Origin: JAFAGX01 sp035623335
GTDB lineage: Bacteria > Acidobacteriota > Terriglobia > Terriglobales > Acidobacteriaceae
Direction of reading: 5' to 3'
DNA length: 64,000 bases
NCBI GenBank assembly: GCA_035623335.1
Contig: DASPTQ010000235.1
Span: forward strand, 1-64,000
Each line of letters starts with the position of its first letter. The stretch's first letter is position 1. This document shows positions 51,104-59,418 of the stretch, one piece after another. The position numbers and the translations under genes were made by a program. The notes beneath the pieces were generated by a model. It saw nothing but the letters and a program-made list of their open reading frames with translations, was not told the origin of the DNA and ran no database searches.

Positions 51104-53206
51104 TCATCCCCTGTGATCCCACTGCGTGAAACTCGAACGCTCAGCTGCCAAGCGCTCGATGAACGGTGCAGGACGCCAATAGTAGCCGAGCTTTTCATGG
51201 TAGTGACGGATGCGCTCGGCAACGCGGCCGAGTCCGAGGGCGTCGGCGTAAAACATCGGGCCGCCCAGGTGACGTGGAAAACCGTAGCCGCTGGTCCACA
51301 CCACGTCGATGTCGGAGGCACGCGCTGCGATGGCTTCGTCGAGGACCATGGCCCCGACATTGATCAAGGCCAAGATGCATCGCTCGACGATTTCCTGGTC
51401 GCTGATTTCGCGCCTCCGGATCGCTCGCTCCGCGGATAGCGCTTCGATCAGTTTCGTGACTTCCGGATCCGGCAGCGCCTCGCGCCCGCCCGTCTCGTAG
51501 CGATAAAATCCGCGACCGGTCTTCTGGCCCAGCCTCCCGAGTTCCGTGAGATGATCGGCGATCACAAAATAGGGATCGGGGCGACTTTCCCGCTGGAAAA
51601 GCTGGATACGCGCCTTGGTGCCTACGTCAATCCCGCTCAGATCGCTCACACGCTGTGGTCCCATGGCAAAGCCGAAGGCCTCGAGCGCCATGTCGACCTG
51701 CATCGGTGAGGCTCCTTCGAGCAGCAACAGCTCGGCCTCACGAAAATAGCCATCGAGCATCATCCGGTTGCCGATGAAGCCGAAAGCATCGGCTGCGACC
51801 ACCGGAATCTTCTTGAGTAATTTCGCGACCTTGAGTGCGGTGGCCAGCGCTTCGGGTGACGTGCCGGCACCGCGCACGATTTCGAGCAGCTTCGTCACCT
51901 GCGCCGGGGCGAAGAAATGCAGACCGGACACTCGGTCGGGATGCGCAGTCGAGCGGCCCAACTCGGTGACCGAAAGCGTGGACGTATTGGAGGCGATCAG
52001 CCGCTCGGGAGGCAGAATCGAATCCACCGTGGACAACACTTGCTTCTTGAGATCCATGTCCTCGAACACCGCCTCGATGACAAGGTCGGCATCGGCCGCA
52101 TCCGCAAGAGCTAAGCTGCCCTTGATTCGGCTCATTCTCTCATCGGCCATCTCCTGAGTGACGCGCCCGCGTTTGATGGCGGACGCGTAGATGGTTTGGA
52201 TCGCCCCTCGACCACGGGCCAGGGCGGCTTCCGCGTTATCAATCAGGATCACCTCGCGAGCAGCATCCGCAAATGCGATGGCAATTCCGCTGCCCATGGT
52301 TCCCGCACCAATGATTGCAACGCGTTTTATTTCCCGTGGTTCAGTGGGCTTGGTGATTCCTTTCACCTTGCCGCACTCGCGCTCGGCGAAAAACACGTGC
52401 CGTAGTGCCTGGCTTTCGGGCGTGGCCAACGACTGTTGCGCCAGCTGGGACTCGACCGCCACGCCCTCGGAGAATGGCAACCGCGCCGCCTCGATCGCCT
52501 TAAGTAGGAAGGTCTGGGTTGTTCGTCCCTTCAGGGCTCGGGATTGGGCGCGCAACGCTTCGGCGATGCCCGCTTCATCGAAGCCATGGGTTTGGACCGT
52601 GCGCTCGGACGTCGGCCGCGGACCCAATCCGTCCTCGATCAGACGACGACAAAACTGAAAGGCGCCCTCGGGCAGATTCCCTTCGACGACCTCATCGACG
52701 AGGCCCAGAAGCTGGGCATCGCGTGCCGAAATGGGTGCGCCGGCCAGAATCATATCGAACGCCGCGCGCGCACCGATCAGCCGGGGCAGTCGTTGTGTGC
52801 CGCCGGCGCCCGGAATGATCCCGAGTGTAATCTCGGGCAACCCAAGTCTTGCGTTCCTCTCGGCCACCCGGTAGTGACACGCCATGGCGAGTTCGAGCCC
52901 GCCACCCAAAGCCATTCCGTGGATGGCGGCAACGACAGGAACGCGCGCTCGCTCGAGCCTGTCCTCGACCATTTGCTGGGTGGGATCTTGCATCGGGCGA
53001 TCGAACTCGGTGACATCCGCCCCCGCGCTAAACAGATTGCCCGCCGACGTAATCAGCAGGACCTCGATATCAGGACGATTCGCAGCCAGGGTCACGGCAT
53101 CGGCGAGACCGGCTCGTACGGCATGGTTGATAGCGTTGACAGGAGGGTTATCCAGGCGGATTACGCCGATCGGACCAGCCTCCTCGAAGGCAACAATCTT
53201 GGACAA
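51104..53206 (-). CDS. enoyl-CoA hydratase / 3-hydroxyacyl-CoA dehydrogenase fusion (FadB-like)
   Basis: A 700-residue bifunctional enzyme. Residues of about 1-200 form the crotonase part with the oxyanion loop and glutamates of HGMALGGGLELAMACHY and LPEITLGIIPGAGGTQRL. From about 300 the dehydrogenase part has VAIIGAGTMGSGIAIAFA, then FIGNRMMLDGYFREAELLL. It hydrates an enoyl-CoA and oxidises the 3-hydroxyacyl-CoA with NAD+. The TTG at 53206, with GGGAG upstream, gives the family N-terminus (LSKIVAFEEAGPIGVIRL). It is divergent from the O-demethylase gene across a shared palindromic site. A beta-oxidative shortening of feruloyl-CoA is likely. Confidence 0.9.
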   Translation of the reverse strand: MSKIVAFEEAGPIGVIRLDNPPVNAINHAVRAGLADAVTLAANRPDIEVLLITSAGNLFSAGADVTEFDRPMQDPTQQMVEDRLERARVPVVAAIHGMALGGGLELAMACHYRVAERNARLGLPEITLGIIPGAGGTQRLPRLIGARAAFDMILAGAPISARDAQLLGLVDEVVEGNLPEGAFQFCRRLIEDGLGPRPTSERTVQTHGFDEAGIAEALRAQSRALKGRTTQTFLLKAIEAARLPFSEGVAVESQLAQQSLATPESQALRHVFFAERECGKVKGITKPTEPREIKRVAIIGAGTMGSGIAIAFADAAREVILIDNAEAALARGRGAIQTIYASAIKRGRVTQEMADERMSRIKGSLALADAADADLVIEAVFEDMDLKKQVLSTVDSILPPERLIASNTSTLSVTELGRSTAHPDRVSGLHFFAPAQVTKLLEIVRGAGTSPEALATALKVAKLLKKIPVVAADAFGFIGNRMMLDGYFREAELLLLEGASPMQVDMALEAFGFAMGPQRVSDLSGIDVGTKARIQLFQRESRPDPYFVIADHLTELGRLGQKTGRGFYRYETGGREALPDPEVTKLIEALSAERAIRRREISDQEIVERCILALINVGAMVLDEAIAARASDIDVVWTSGYGFPRHLGGPMFYADALGLGRVAERIRHYHEKLGYYWRPAPFIERLAAERSSFTQWDHRG

Positions 53207-53245
53207 GGCGAAGACTCCCTGCTCCCGCGTAGTAAAATTCGAGGG

Positions 53246-53263
53246 CGTTCCGTATACTGAACG
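53246..53263. promoter_or_regulatory. 18-bp palindrome, copy 1 (fadB-like / ligM-like divergent promoter)
   Basis: CGTTCCGTATACTGAACG is an imperfect dyad centred on GTATAC with CGTTC/GAACG arms. Its complement matches the copy at 55597 in 15 of 18 positions. It lies 40 bp upstream of the FadB-like start and 46 bp upstream of the O-demethylase start, so one protein could control both. TATACT inside it could also serve as a -10 element. Confidence 0.55.
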
Positions 53264-53309
53264 TTGCCCGCGCCCGGAATGTAGCATGATAGCCGGTTTT
53301 GGGGGAGCG

Positions 53310-54734
53310 ATGAGCGAGAAGAGTCTTGCGGATTTATTACAGAATTTCGGGAGTCCGGCGAGGATGTTGCGCAATTCGCCGATCGGCGCTTACGTGTATC
53401 CGGTTGTCCCCAGCGAATACTCGAATTGGCGTGACGAACAACATGCCTGGCGGGAGACTGCGGTGCTTTTCGATCAGTCGCACCACATGGCAAACATTTA
53501 CGTCGAAGGCCCCGACGCTCTCAAGATGCTCTCCTATCTCGCGACCAACAGCTTCCGAACCTTCCCGGTCAACCGCGCCAAGCAATTCGCTCCCTGCAGC
53601 TACGACGGCTTTGTGATCGGCGATGGCATTCTCTTTCACCTGGAGGAACATCGGCTGGTCTTCGTCGGACGGGCACCCGCGGCCAACTGGATTCAGTTCC
53701 ATGCCGAAAGCGGAGGATTCAACGTCCACATCCAGAAGGACGATCGATCGCCTGCCAATCCAAAAGGAAAGGCCGTGGTTCGTAGCTGTTACCGCTATCA
53801 GATTCAGGGTCCCAAGGCGCCGCAGATCCTCGAGAAGCTGAACGGCGGGCCGGTCCCCGACATCAAGTTCTTCAACATGGATGTCATCAACATTGCCGGT
53901 CGTAAGGTCCGTGCGCTGCGTCACGGCATGGCGGGAGCCCCCGGCTTGGAAGTTTGGGGACCGTATGAAGAGCGGGAGGAGATCCGGGAGGCAATTGTGC
54001 GTGCCGGCAAGGATTTTGGTCTTCGCGAAGTTGGTGCCAGGGCGTACGCCACCAACACACTCGAGTCAGGATGGATTCCATCACCTCTGCCCGCCGTCTA
54101 CTCCGGCGAGAAGATGAAAGCCTACCAGCAGTGGCTGCCGGCCAACGGCTATGAGGGAACGGCGTCGCTCGGCGGCAGCTTCGAGTCCAGCAATGTTGAG
54201 GACTACTATATGACACCCTACGCCTTGGGTTACGGGCCATTTGTCAAATTCGATCACGACTTCATCGGCAGACAAGCGCTCGAGAAGATGACAGGCGCAG
54301 CACAACGGAAAAAGGTTACCTTCGCATGGGATCGAGAGGATGTCGTCAAGGTGTGGTCGTCAATGCTAGAACCGGGAGACCATTACAAGTACATTGATAT
54401 GCCGCTGGCCAACTATGCGTCGTCATCCTACGACGCCGTGCTGCGAGATGGGAAGATTATCGGCTTCTCGATGTTTACCGGCTACAGCTACAACGAGCGC
54501 TCGATGCTGTCGCTGGGAGTTGTGGACCCAGACGTCGCGATCGGCACCGAAGTGGCGATCCTGTGGGGCGAAGGCGGCGGCGGTTCCGAGAAGACCACGG
54601 TCGAACGTCATAAACAGGCCAAAATTCGGGCGCTGGTTAGCCCCGTACCTTACTCCAAGGTCGCGCGGGAAACTTACGCGGAAGGCTGGCGCACGGGGCA
54701 AGCCGTCGCGACTAGCGGGCCTGCTGGGCGTTAA
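53310..54734 (+). CDS. tetrahydrofolate-dependent aryl O-demethylase (LigM/DesA family)
   Basis: A 474-residue protein of the GcvT/aminomethyltransferase fold, matching LigM and DesA of Sphingobium in length and layout. The motifs are SPIGAYVYPVVPSEYSNW, VLFDQSHHMANIYVEGPDAL, YDGFVIGDGILFHL, GMAGAPGLEVWGP and LGGSFESSNVEDYYMTPY. LigM moves the methyl of vanillate or 3-O-methylgallate to tetrahydrofolate, giving protocatechuate or gallate and 5-methyl-THF. ATG 53310 follows GGGGGAG closely; ATG 53286 is the alternative. The MetF-like gene converges on it with a 23-bp overlap, which strongly supports the folate link. Confidence 0.9.
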   Translation: MSEKSLADLLQNFGSPARMLRNSPIGAYVYPVVPSEYSNWRDEQHAWRETAVLFDQSHHMANIYVEGPDALKMLSYLATNSFRTFPVNRAKQFAPCSYDGFVIGDGILFHLEEHRLVFVGRAPAANWIQFHAESGGFNVHIQKDDRSPANPKGKAVVRSCYRYQIQGPKAPQILEKLNGGPVPDIKFFNMDVINIAGRKVRALRHGMAGAPGLEVWGPYEEREEIREAIVRAGKDFGLREVGARAYATNTLESGWIPSPLPAVYSGEKMKAYQQWLPANGYEGTASLGGSFESSNVEDYYMTPYALGYGPFVKFDHDFIGRQALEKMTGAAQRKKVTFAWDREDVVKVWSSMLEPGDHYKYIDMPLANYASSSYDAVLRDGKIIGFSMFTGYSYNERSMLSLGVVDPDVAIGTEVAILWGEGGGGSEKTTVERHKQAKIRALVSPVPYSKVARETYAEGWRTGQAVATSGPAGR

Positions 54735-55581
54735 TCCAGTCGATCGTCTTATTGAAACCCCCAAAGGCAAAGAAGTGCAGACCCGCAATGCCGAGCGGCA
54801 GGCTACGGTTTGTTTCTGGCCCTGCGCCGTCGGCGATGCCCCGAATGATGGGTGCGGGTCCCTTCTCGGTGAGAAGCTTCGCCCAGGAGGTATGTTCTCG
54901 TAGGACGTGCAGCGAGTTTCCAATTCCGCAGTGCACGGCGTAGCGCGTGAGCGTCAGTAACGAGGCAGGGCCGGCAAGGCCAACCCGCACGGGGTTGTCA
55001 ATGCCGCGGGCCCGAATCCCCTGCAACCAGCTCACGATCGGCTCAGCCTTGAAACAGAATTGCGTAACAATCGAAAGCTCGAGCCCGGCGCTGCGGCCGA
55101 AGTTCAGCTTGGCCGCCAATGCCTCCTCAAGAACGTTTGGCAAGATGCTGGGGTTGCCTTCCGGAAAACCGCCAATGGCCATGCGGGTGATACCCGCGTT
55201 CTGAAACACACCCGTCCGCATCACGTCGAGGCTGGCCTCATACGGTCCGGCGGGTCTGGCACGGTCCCCGCCGACAACGAGAATACGATCAACCCCTGCA
55301 TCGCCCGCCAGGCGGACGGCAAGCCGCGCGAGCTGCTGCGAACTTTCTAGATGGCGCGCCCCTACGTGAGGCACGGGCACAAGGCCGGCCCGCCGCAGGC
55401 TGGAGGCCGGACCCACCATCTGCATCGGGTCTGCCCCCGGAATCCAAACCAGGAAAACTTCCGTCCCCCGTTCCAAGCGATCCAGGGCGGCATCGACAAC
55501 TCTGGGCTGACGGGGATTAATTTCGATCGAGTAGCCACGAAGCATCCGAACCATAGACGATGGGGTTCGATCGTCGGGCAT
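54712..55581 (-). CDS. metF: methylenetetrahydrofolate reductase family protein
   Basis: A 289-residue TIM-barrel flavoprotein related to MetF. It has SIEINPRQPRVVDAAL, VPHVGARHLESSQQL, ILVVGGDRARPAGPYEAS and SIVTQFCFKAEPIVSW, which correspond to the FAD- and folate-binding segments. In Sphingobium a metF gene accompanies ligM and converts 5-methyl-THF back to 5,10-methylene-THF. The tail-to-tail overlap with the O-demethylase gene here suggests the same job. The ATG at 55581 is 15 bp from a palindromic site. It is more divergent than biosynthetic MetF, so the symbol is by family. Confidence 0.85.
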   Translation of the reverse strand: MPDDRTPSSMVRMLRGYSIEINPRQPRVVDAALDRLERGTEVFLVWIPGADPMQMVGPASSLRRAGLVPVPHVGARHLESSQQLARLAVRLAGDAGVDRILVVGGDRARPAGPYEASLDVMRTGVFQNAGITRMAIGGFPEGNPSILPNVLEEALAAKLNFGRSAGLELSIVTQFCFKAEPIVSWLQGIRARGIDNPVRVGLAGPASLLTLTRYAVHCGIGNSLHVLREHTSWAKLLTEKGPAPIIRGIADGAGPETNRSLPLGIAGLHFFAFGGFNKTIDWINAQQAR

Positions 55582-55596
55582 GAGGTAGTTGGCCTA

Positions 55597-55614
55597 CGTT
55601 CAGTATACTGAATA
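55597..55614. promoter_or_regulatory. 18-bp palindrome, copy 2 (metF-like promoter)
   Basis: CGTTCAGTATACTGAATA contains the perfect 14-bp palindrome TTCAGTATACTGAA (55599-55612). It ends 15 bp upstream of the MetF-like ATG in the 236-bp divergent spacer shared with the extradiol dioxygenase gene. TATACT on the minus strand would be a well-placed -10 element, so repression by occlusion is plausible. Confidence 0.6.
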
Positions 55615-55713
55615 AGGTCGCGCTCCATTGTTCCTGCTTGCAGGAACGCTTGTCAAGCGTCGACGTCAGCGAATCATGGCTTGCTTGACACGTGGAAATA
55701 AAAGTGAGAGTTA

Positions 55714-55731
55714 TATTGAGTGTACTTAACG
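55714..55731. promoter_or_regulatory. 18-bp palindrome, copy 3 (extradiol dioxygenase promoter)
   Basis: TATTGAGTGTACTTAACG, read on the other strand as CGTTAAGTACACTCAATA, agrees with copy 2 at 15 of 18 positions. It lies 86 bp upstream of the dioxygenase ATG. With copies 1 and 2 it defines a consensus CGTTMAGTAYACTSAATA. GTATAC-centred dyads are known for GntR-FCD regulators, and such a gene closes this cluster. Confidence 0.5.
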
Positions 55732-55817
55732 TTTGCTAGACACTTTCCCCGCCGGCAATAACTTGGCTGCAGTGCAACCTGAGATAGTTTCTGAGTTCCA
55801 TCCGGTCGAGGTGGCGC

Positions 55818-56786
55818 ATGCAAAATGAACCGGTCATGGATGTAGCCCACTTAGGGCATCTAGAATTGCTCACTCCCAAGCCCGAGGAGAGCCTGCGCTT
55901 CTTCGTCGAGGTGATGGGCATGACCGAGAGCGGCCGGGAAGGCGACTCGGTTTACCTGCATGCCTATGACGACTACGAATGCCACTCGCTAAAACTCACG
56001 GCCGCGAAGTTATCCGGCCTGGGCCACGTGGCCTATCGTGCCCGAAGCCCGCAAGCATTGGAACGGCGGGTTGCGGCGTTAAAAGGGTCGGGTTTTGACC
56101 TGGGCTGGACAAGCGGGGATTTGGAGCACGGCCCGGCGTTTCTCTGCCGAGACCCGGATGGGCACAAGATCGAGCTCTATTACGAAACCCAATGGTATCA
56201 GCCGCCGCCGGAGTTGCGCCCGGCTCTAAAGAATCAGGCGCAACGGTTTCCGGCGCGTGGCATCAACGTCCGCCGGCTCGATCACTGGAACGGCCTGGCG
56301 GTCGATATCAAAGCCAATCGCGAATTTTTTGAGAAGTATCTCGGCTTTCGCTTGACCGAGCAGATCGTGTTGGACGACGGTTCGGAGGCGGCCATGTGGA
56401 TGACCTGCACCAACAAGAGCTACGATTTCGCGTACACCCGCGACCACACTGGAACGGAAGGACGTTTGCACCACGTCACCTACGCGGTCAACAGCCGCGA
56501 GGAAGTGCTTTTGGCAGCAGACATTTGCCTCGAGAACGGCGTCTACATAGAGACGGGCCCGCACAAACACGCCATTCAGCAGACCTTTTTTCTCTACGTG
56601 TACGAGCCCGGGGGGAACCGTGTGGAAGTCTGCAATGCCGGAGCCCGGTTGATTCTGGCACCCGACTGGAAGCCGATTCGCTGGAGCGAAGCGGAGCGAA
56701 AGAAAGGACAGGCATGGGGCCTGCAGACGATCGAATCCTTTCACACGTATGGCACGCCTCCGGTGGGAGCAGTCAGTAAAGCATAG
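55818..56786 (+). CDS. type I (VOC) extradiol ring-cleavage dioxygenase
   Basis: A 322-residue two-domain VOC-fold extradiol dioxygenase, like catechol 2,3- and homoprotocatechuate 2,3-dioxygenases. The iron ligands are visible in the C-terminal domain: His156 in RRLDHWNGL, His219 in GRLHHVTYAV and Glu270 in GGNRVEVCN. The acid-base residues His251 and Tyr262 are nearby. GAGG seven bases before ATG 55818 supports the start. The following GalB-, LigK- and GalD-like genes process 4-oxalomesaconate, so the substrate may be gallate or protocatechuate, which are normally opened by the unrelated LigAB/GalA type. Substrate and cleavage position are inferred. Confidence 0.9.
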   Translation: MQNEPVMDVAHLGHLELLTPKPEESLRFFVEVMGMTESGREGDSVYLHAYDDYECHSLKLTAAKLSGLGHVAYRARSPQALERRVAALKGSGFDLGWTSGDLEHGPAFLCRDPDGHKIELYYETQWYQPPPELRPALKNQAQRFPARGINVRRLDHWNGLAVDIKANREFFEKYLGFRLTEQIVLDDGSEAAMWMTCTNKSYDFAYTRDHTGTEGRLHHVTYAVNSREEVLLAADICLENGVYIETGPHKHAIQQTFFLYVYEPGGNRVEVCNAGARLILAPDWKPIRWSEAERKKGQAWGLQTIESFHTYGTPPVGAVSKA

Positions 56787-56877
56787 AGCGGCCCGATGTC
56801 TTCCTGCCTCTATGGGTCATCGGGATGACCGGAAGTCGCAGAGGGCTGCGAGGAGCACACAGGAATTCAGCCTTCCC

Positions 56878-57600
56878 ATGGTGACTGCCAAGAAAACCGC
56901 AATGGTCGTGAGTGCGCATTCAGCGGATTTCGTCTGGCGCGCGGGAGGGGCAATCGCCTTGTATGCGGAGCGTGGCTGGGAAGTCACCGTCGTTTGTCTC
57001 TCCTACGGCGAACGGGGCGAATCCGCTAAACTCTGGCGCGAGCCGGGAATGACGATGGAGAAAGTAAAGGCCAACCGAAAGCAAGAGGCGATCCAGGCGG
57101 CAGAAATCCTCGGTGCCAAGACGACGTTCTTCGATATCGGCGACTACCCGATGCGAATACCCGACACGGTCCTTTATGAGCTGGCTGGACTTTGCCGAAC
57201 AATTCGGCCGGAATTCATCCTTACACATTCGCGAAACGATCCCTATAATTTCGATCATCCACTAGTGTCTTATGCCGTACAGGAGGCGCGCATCGTCGCG
57301 CAAGCCCACGGACATGAGCCGGGCACGCCTGTCATCGGGGCGCCGCCGGTCTTTCTGTTCGAGCCACACCAGCCGGAGCAGTGCGACTGGAAGCCGCATG
57401 TTCTGCTGGATATCACCTCGGTGTGGCCCCGGAAATACGAGGCCTTTAAGGCCATGAATGCCCAGGAACACCTGTGGCATTACTACGAACGAGTGGCCTT
57501 GCAGCGCGGCGTGCAGGCCTCGCGCAATTCGAATAGGAATGTTAAGTACGGAGAAGCATATGAGCGTGTTTTTCCCCAGGTCACGGAGGAGCTCGAATGA
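56878..57600 (+). CDS. PIG-L family 4-oxalomesaconate hydratase-like protein (GalB-like)
   Basis: A 240-residue LmbE/PIG-L fold metal enzyme. The start TAMVVSAHSADFVWRAGGA replaces the usual AHPDDE with AHSADF, as in GalB of the Pseudomonas gallate pathway, and LSYGERGESAKLW plus THSRNDPYNFDHPL supply the other zinc-site residues. GalB adds water to 4-oxalomesaconate to give 4-carboxy-4-hydroxy-2-oxoadipate. ATG 56878 is preferred, as the longer frame from 56749 overlaps the dioxygenase gene. Its stop overlaps the next start (ATGA). Confidence 0.83.
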   Translation: MVTAKKTAMVVSAHSADFVWRAGGAIALYAERGWEVTVVCLSYGERGESAKLWREPGMTMEKVKANRKQEAIQAAEILGAKTTFFDIGDYPMRIPDTVLYELAGLCRTIRPEFILTHSRNDPYNFDHPLVSYAVQEARIVAQAHGHEPGTPVIGAPPVFLFEPHQPEQCDWKPHVLLDITSVWPRKYEAFKAMNAQEHLWHYYERVALQRGVQASRNSNRNVKYGEAYERVFPQVTEELE

Positions 57601-58274
57601 ATCAACCCGTGGTAGTCCGGCAAGTGGAGCAGCCGCCAGCGCATATCGTCGCAGCTCTTGAGAAGCATGGTGTCACGACCGTTCATGAAGCGCAGGGGCG
57701 TTGTGGTCTGCTCGCGCCCTACATGCGTCCCATCTTTCCTGGCGCGGTCATCGCAGGCTCCGCCGTCACCGTGTCTTTGCCGCCGGGCGATAATCTCATG
57801 ATCCATGTCGCGGTCGAGGTCTGCGTTCCAGGGAACATCATGGTCGTGGCGCCGACTTCACCTTGCACCGACGGCTATTTCGGTGAGCTGTTGGCAACTT
57901 CCCTGCGCGCCCACGGTGTGAAAGGACTGGTGATCGATGCCGGATGCCGCGATATCCGTTCTCTCACCGAAATGAAGTTTCCGGTCTGGAGCCGCGCCAT
58001 CAGTTCGCAAGGCACGGTGAAGTCGACCCTGGGGTCGGTCAACATTCCGATCACCTGCGCCGGCACGCTGGTCGAAGCGGGGGATGTTATCGTTGCCGAT
58101 GAGGATGGAGTGGTGGCTGTGAAGCGAGCGACGGCTCACGAGGTGGCGGCGGCGGCGGACGAACGGGCTCGTAAAGAGAGCGCAACTCGCGAGCGACTGG
58201 CGCGCGGAGAACTCGGGCTCGACATTTACGACATGCGCCCGAAAATCGCACAACTTGGCCTCAAGTATCTGTGA
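57597..58274 (+). CDS. 4-carboxy-4-hydroxy-2-oxoadipate aldolase/oxaloacetate decarboxylase (RraA fold)
   Basis: A 225-residue class II aldolase of the RraA-like family, as in LigK, GalC and ProA. The divalent-metal and substrate loop is seen in VIDAGCRDIRSLTEMKFPVW, and GDVIVADEDGVVAVKR is the C-terminal family signature. It splits 4-carboxy-4-hydroxy-2-oxoadipate to pyruvate and oxaloacetate, the last step of the protocatechuate 4,5- and gallate pathways. It starts at ATG 57597, overlapping the hydratase stop by four bases, which shows the two are co-translated. Confidence 0.9.
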   Translation: MNQPVVVRQVEQPPAHIVAALEKHGVTTVHEAQGRCGLLAPYMRPIFPGAVIAGSAVTVSLPPGDNLMIHVAVEVCVPGNIMVVAPTSPCTDGYFGELLATSLRAHGVKGLVIDAGCRDIRSLTEMKFPVWSRAISSQGTVKSTLGSVNIPITCAGTLVEAGDVIVADEDGVVAVKRATAHEVAAAADERARKESATRERLARGELGLDIYDMRPKIAQLGLKYL

Positions 58275-58287
58275 ACGGGACAATGGC

Positions 58288-59418
58288 ATGGCACGGCCAT
58301 CGCAAACTCCGATTCCTTGCGTTTTGATGCGAGGTGGAACATCGAAGGGGCCTTTCTTCCTGGCCGGTGATCTTCCGAGCGATCTACAGTTGCGGGACCG
58401 TGTGTTGCTCGCAGCGATGGGTTCTCCGGATGTCCGGCAAATCGACGGTGTGGGCGGCGCCGACCCTTTGACCAGCAAGGCGGCAATCATATCGCGCTCT
58501 TCACGTCCGGGAATCGATGTCGAGTATCTTTTCGCGCAGGTGTCCGTCGATCGAGCCCTGGTCGATGTGACGCCCAACTGCGGCAATATGCTTGCCGGTG
58601 TTGGTCCCTTTGCCATTGAACATGGGTTCGTCGTGCCCCGCAGCCCGACCACACCCGTGACCATTTACATGGTCAACACCGGCAATGTCGCCGTCGCACA
58701 CGTATCGACACCGGACGGACAAGTCACCTATGAAGGAGACGCAGCTATCGCTGGCGTGCCCGGTAAATCCGCCGCCATCCGCATCGACTTTCTCAATACT
58801 GCGGGTTCGGTATGTGGCGCTCTGTTGCCCACCGGGCAGGCGCTCGACAAAATCGGCGAGATCGAGGCAACGCTGATCGACAACGGCATGCCGGTCGTCG
58901 TGCTGCGCGCCGCCGACTTGGATAAGACCGGTTACGAGACTCCTGCCGCACTCGATGCCGACCAACCATTCAAATCGCGTCTGGAGGAGATTCGTATTCT
59001 CGCCGGCAGGCGCATGGGCCTCGGTGATGTGCGATCGAAAGTGGTTCCCAAAGTGACTCTGATCGCGCCACCACGAGACGGCGGGCACCTCACGACTCGC
59101 ACGTTTATCCCCCACCGATGTCACGCAGCCATTGGAGTGTTAGGCGCCGTAACGGTCGGAACCGCGTGCGTGCTGCCGGGTTCGGTCGCGACCGGCATGG
59201 TCTCTGTGGCGGGCGACGTGGTGAAGCGACTTTCGGTTGAGCATCCCAGTGGCGAGTTTTCGGTGGAATTTGAAGTGGCAGAAACCGACACCGACGAACC
59301 GAAGGTCGTTCGCGCGAGTCTAATTCGGACAGCTCGCGCGCTTTTCCGCGGTGAGGTGCTGATTCCGGCCAAGATTTGGGATGGTACCGTCTCCCGGATC
59401 GAGGACGGGAATGCCTAG
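58288..59418 (+). CDS. 4-oxalomesaconate tautomerase/isomerase-like protein (PrpF family, GalD/LigU-like)
   Basis: A 376-residue PrpF-family isomerase with two diaminopimelate-epimerase-like halves. CVLMRGGTSKGPFFL is the N-terminal signature, TPNCGNMLAGVGPFA carries the catalytic cysteine, and the C-terminal half has IPHRCHAAIGVLGAV. In Pseudomonas GalD interconverts keto and enol 4-oxalomesaconate; in Sphingobium LigU shifts its double bond before hydration. Either activity fits the flanking hydratase and aldolase. The ATG at 58288 is used. The 3' end overlaps the dehydrogenase gene by eight bases. Confidence 0.88.
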   Translation: MARPSQTPIPCVLMRGGTSKGPFFLAGDLPSDLQLRDRVLLAAMGSPDVRQIDGVGGADPLTSKAAIISRSSRPGIDVEYLFAQVSVDRALVDVTPNCGNMLAGVGPFAIEHGFVVPRSPTTPVTIYMVNTGNVAVAHVSTPDGQVTYEGDAAIAGVPGKSAAIRIDFLNTAGSVCGALLPTGQALDKIGEIEATLIDNGMPVVVLRAADLDKTGYETPAALDADQPFKSRLEEIRILAGRRMGLGDVRSKVVPKVTLIAPPRDGGHLTTRTFIPHRCHAAIGVLGAVTVGTACVLPGSVATGMVSVAGDVVKRLSVEHPSGEFSVEFEVAETDTDEPKVVRASLIRTARALFRGEVLIPAKIWDGTVSRIEDGNA

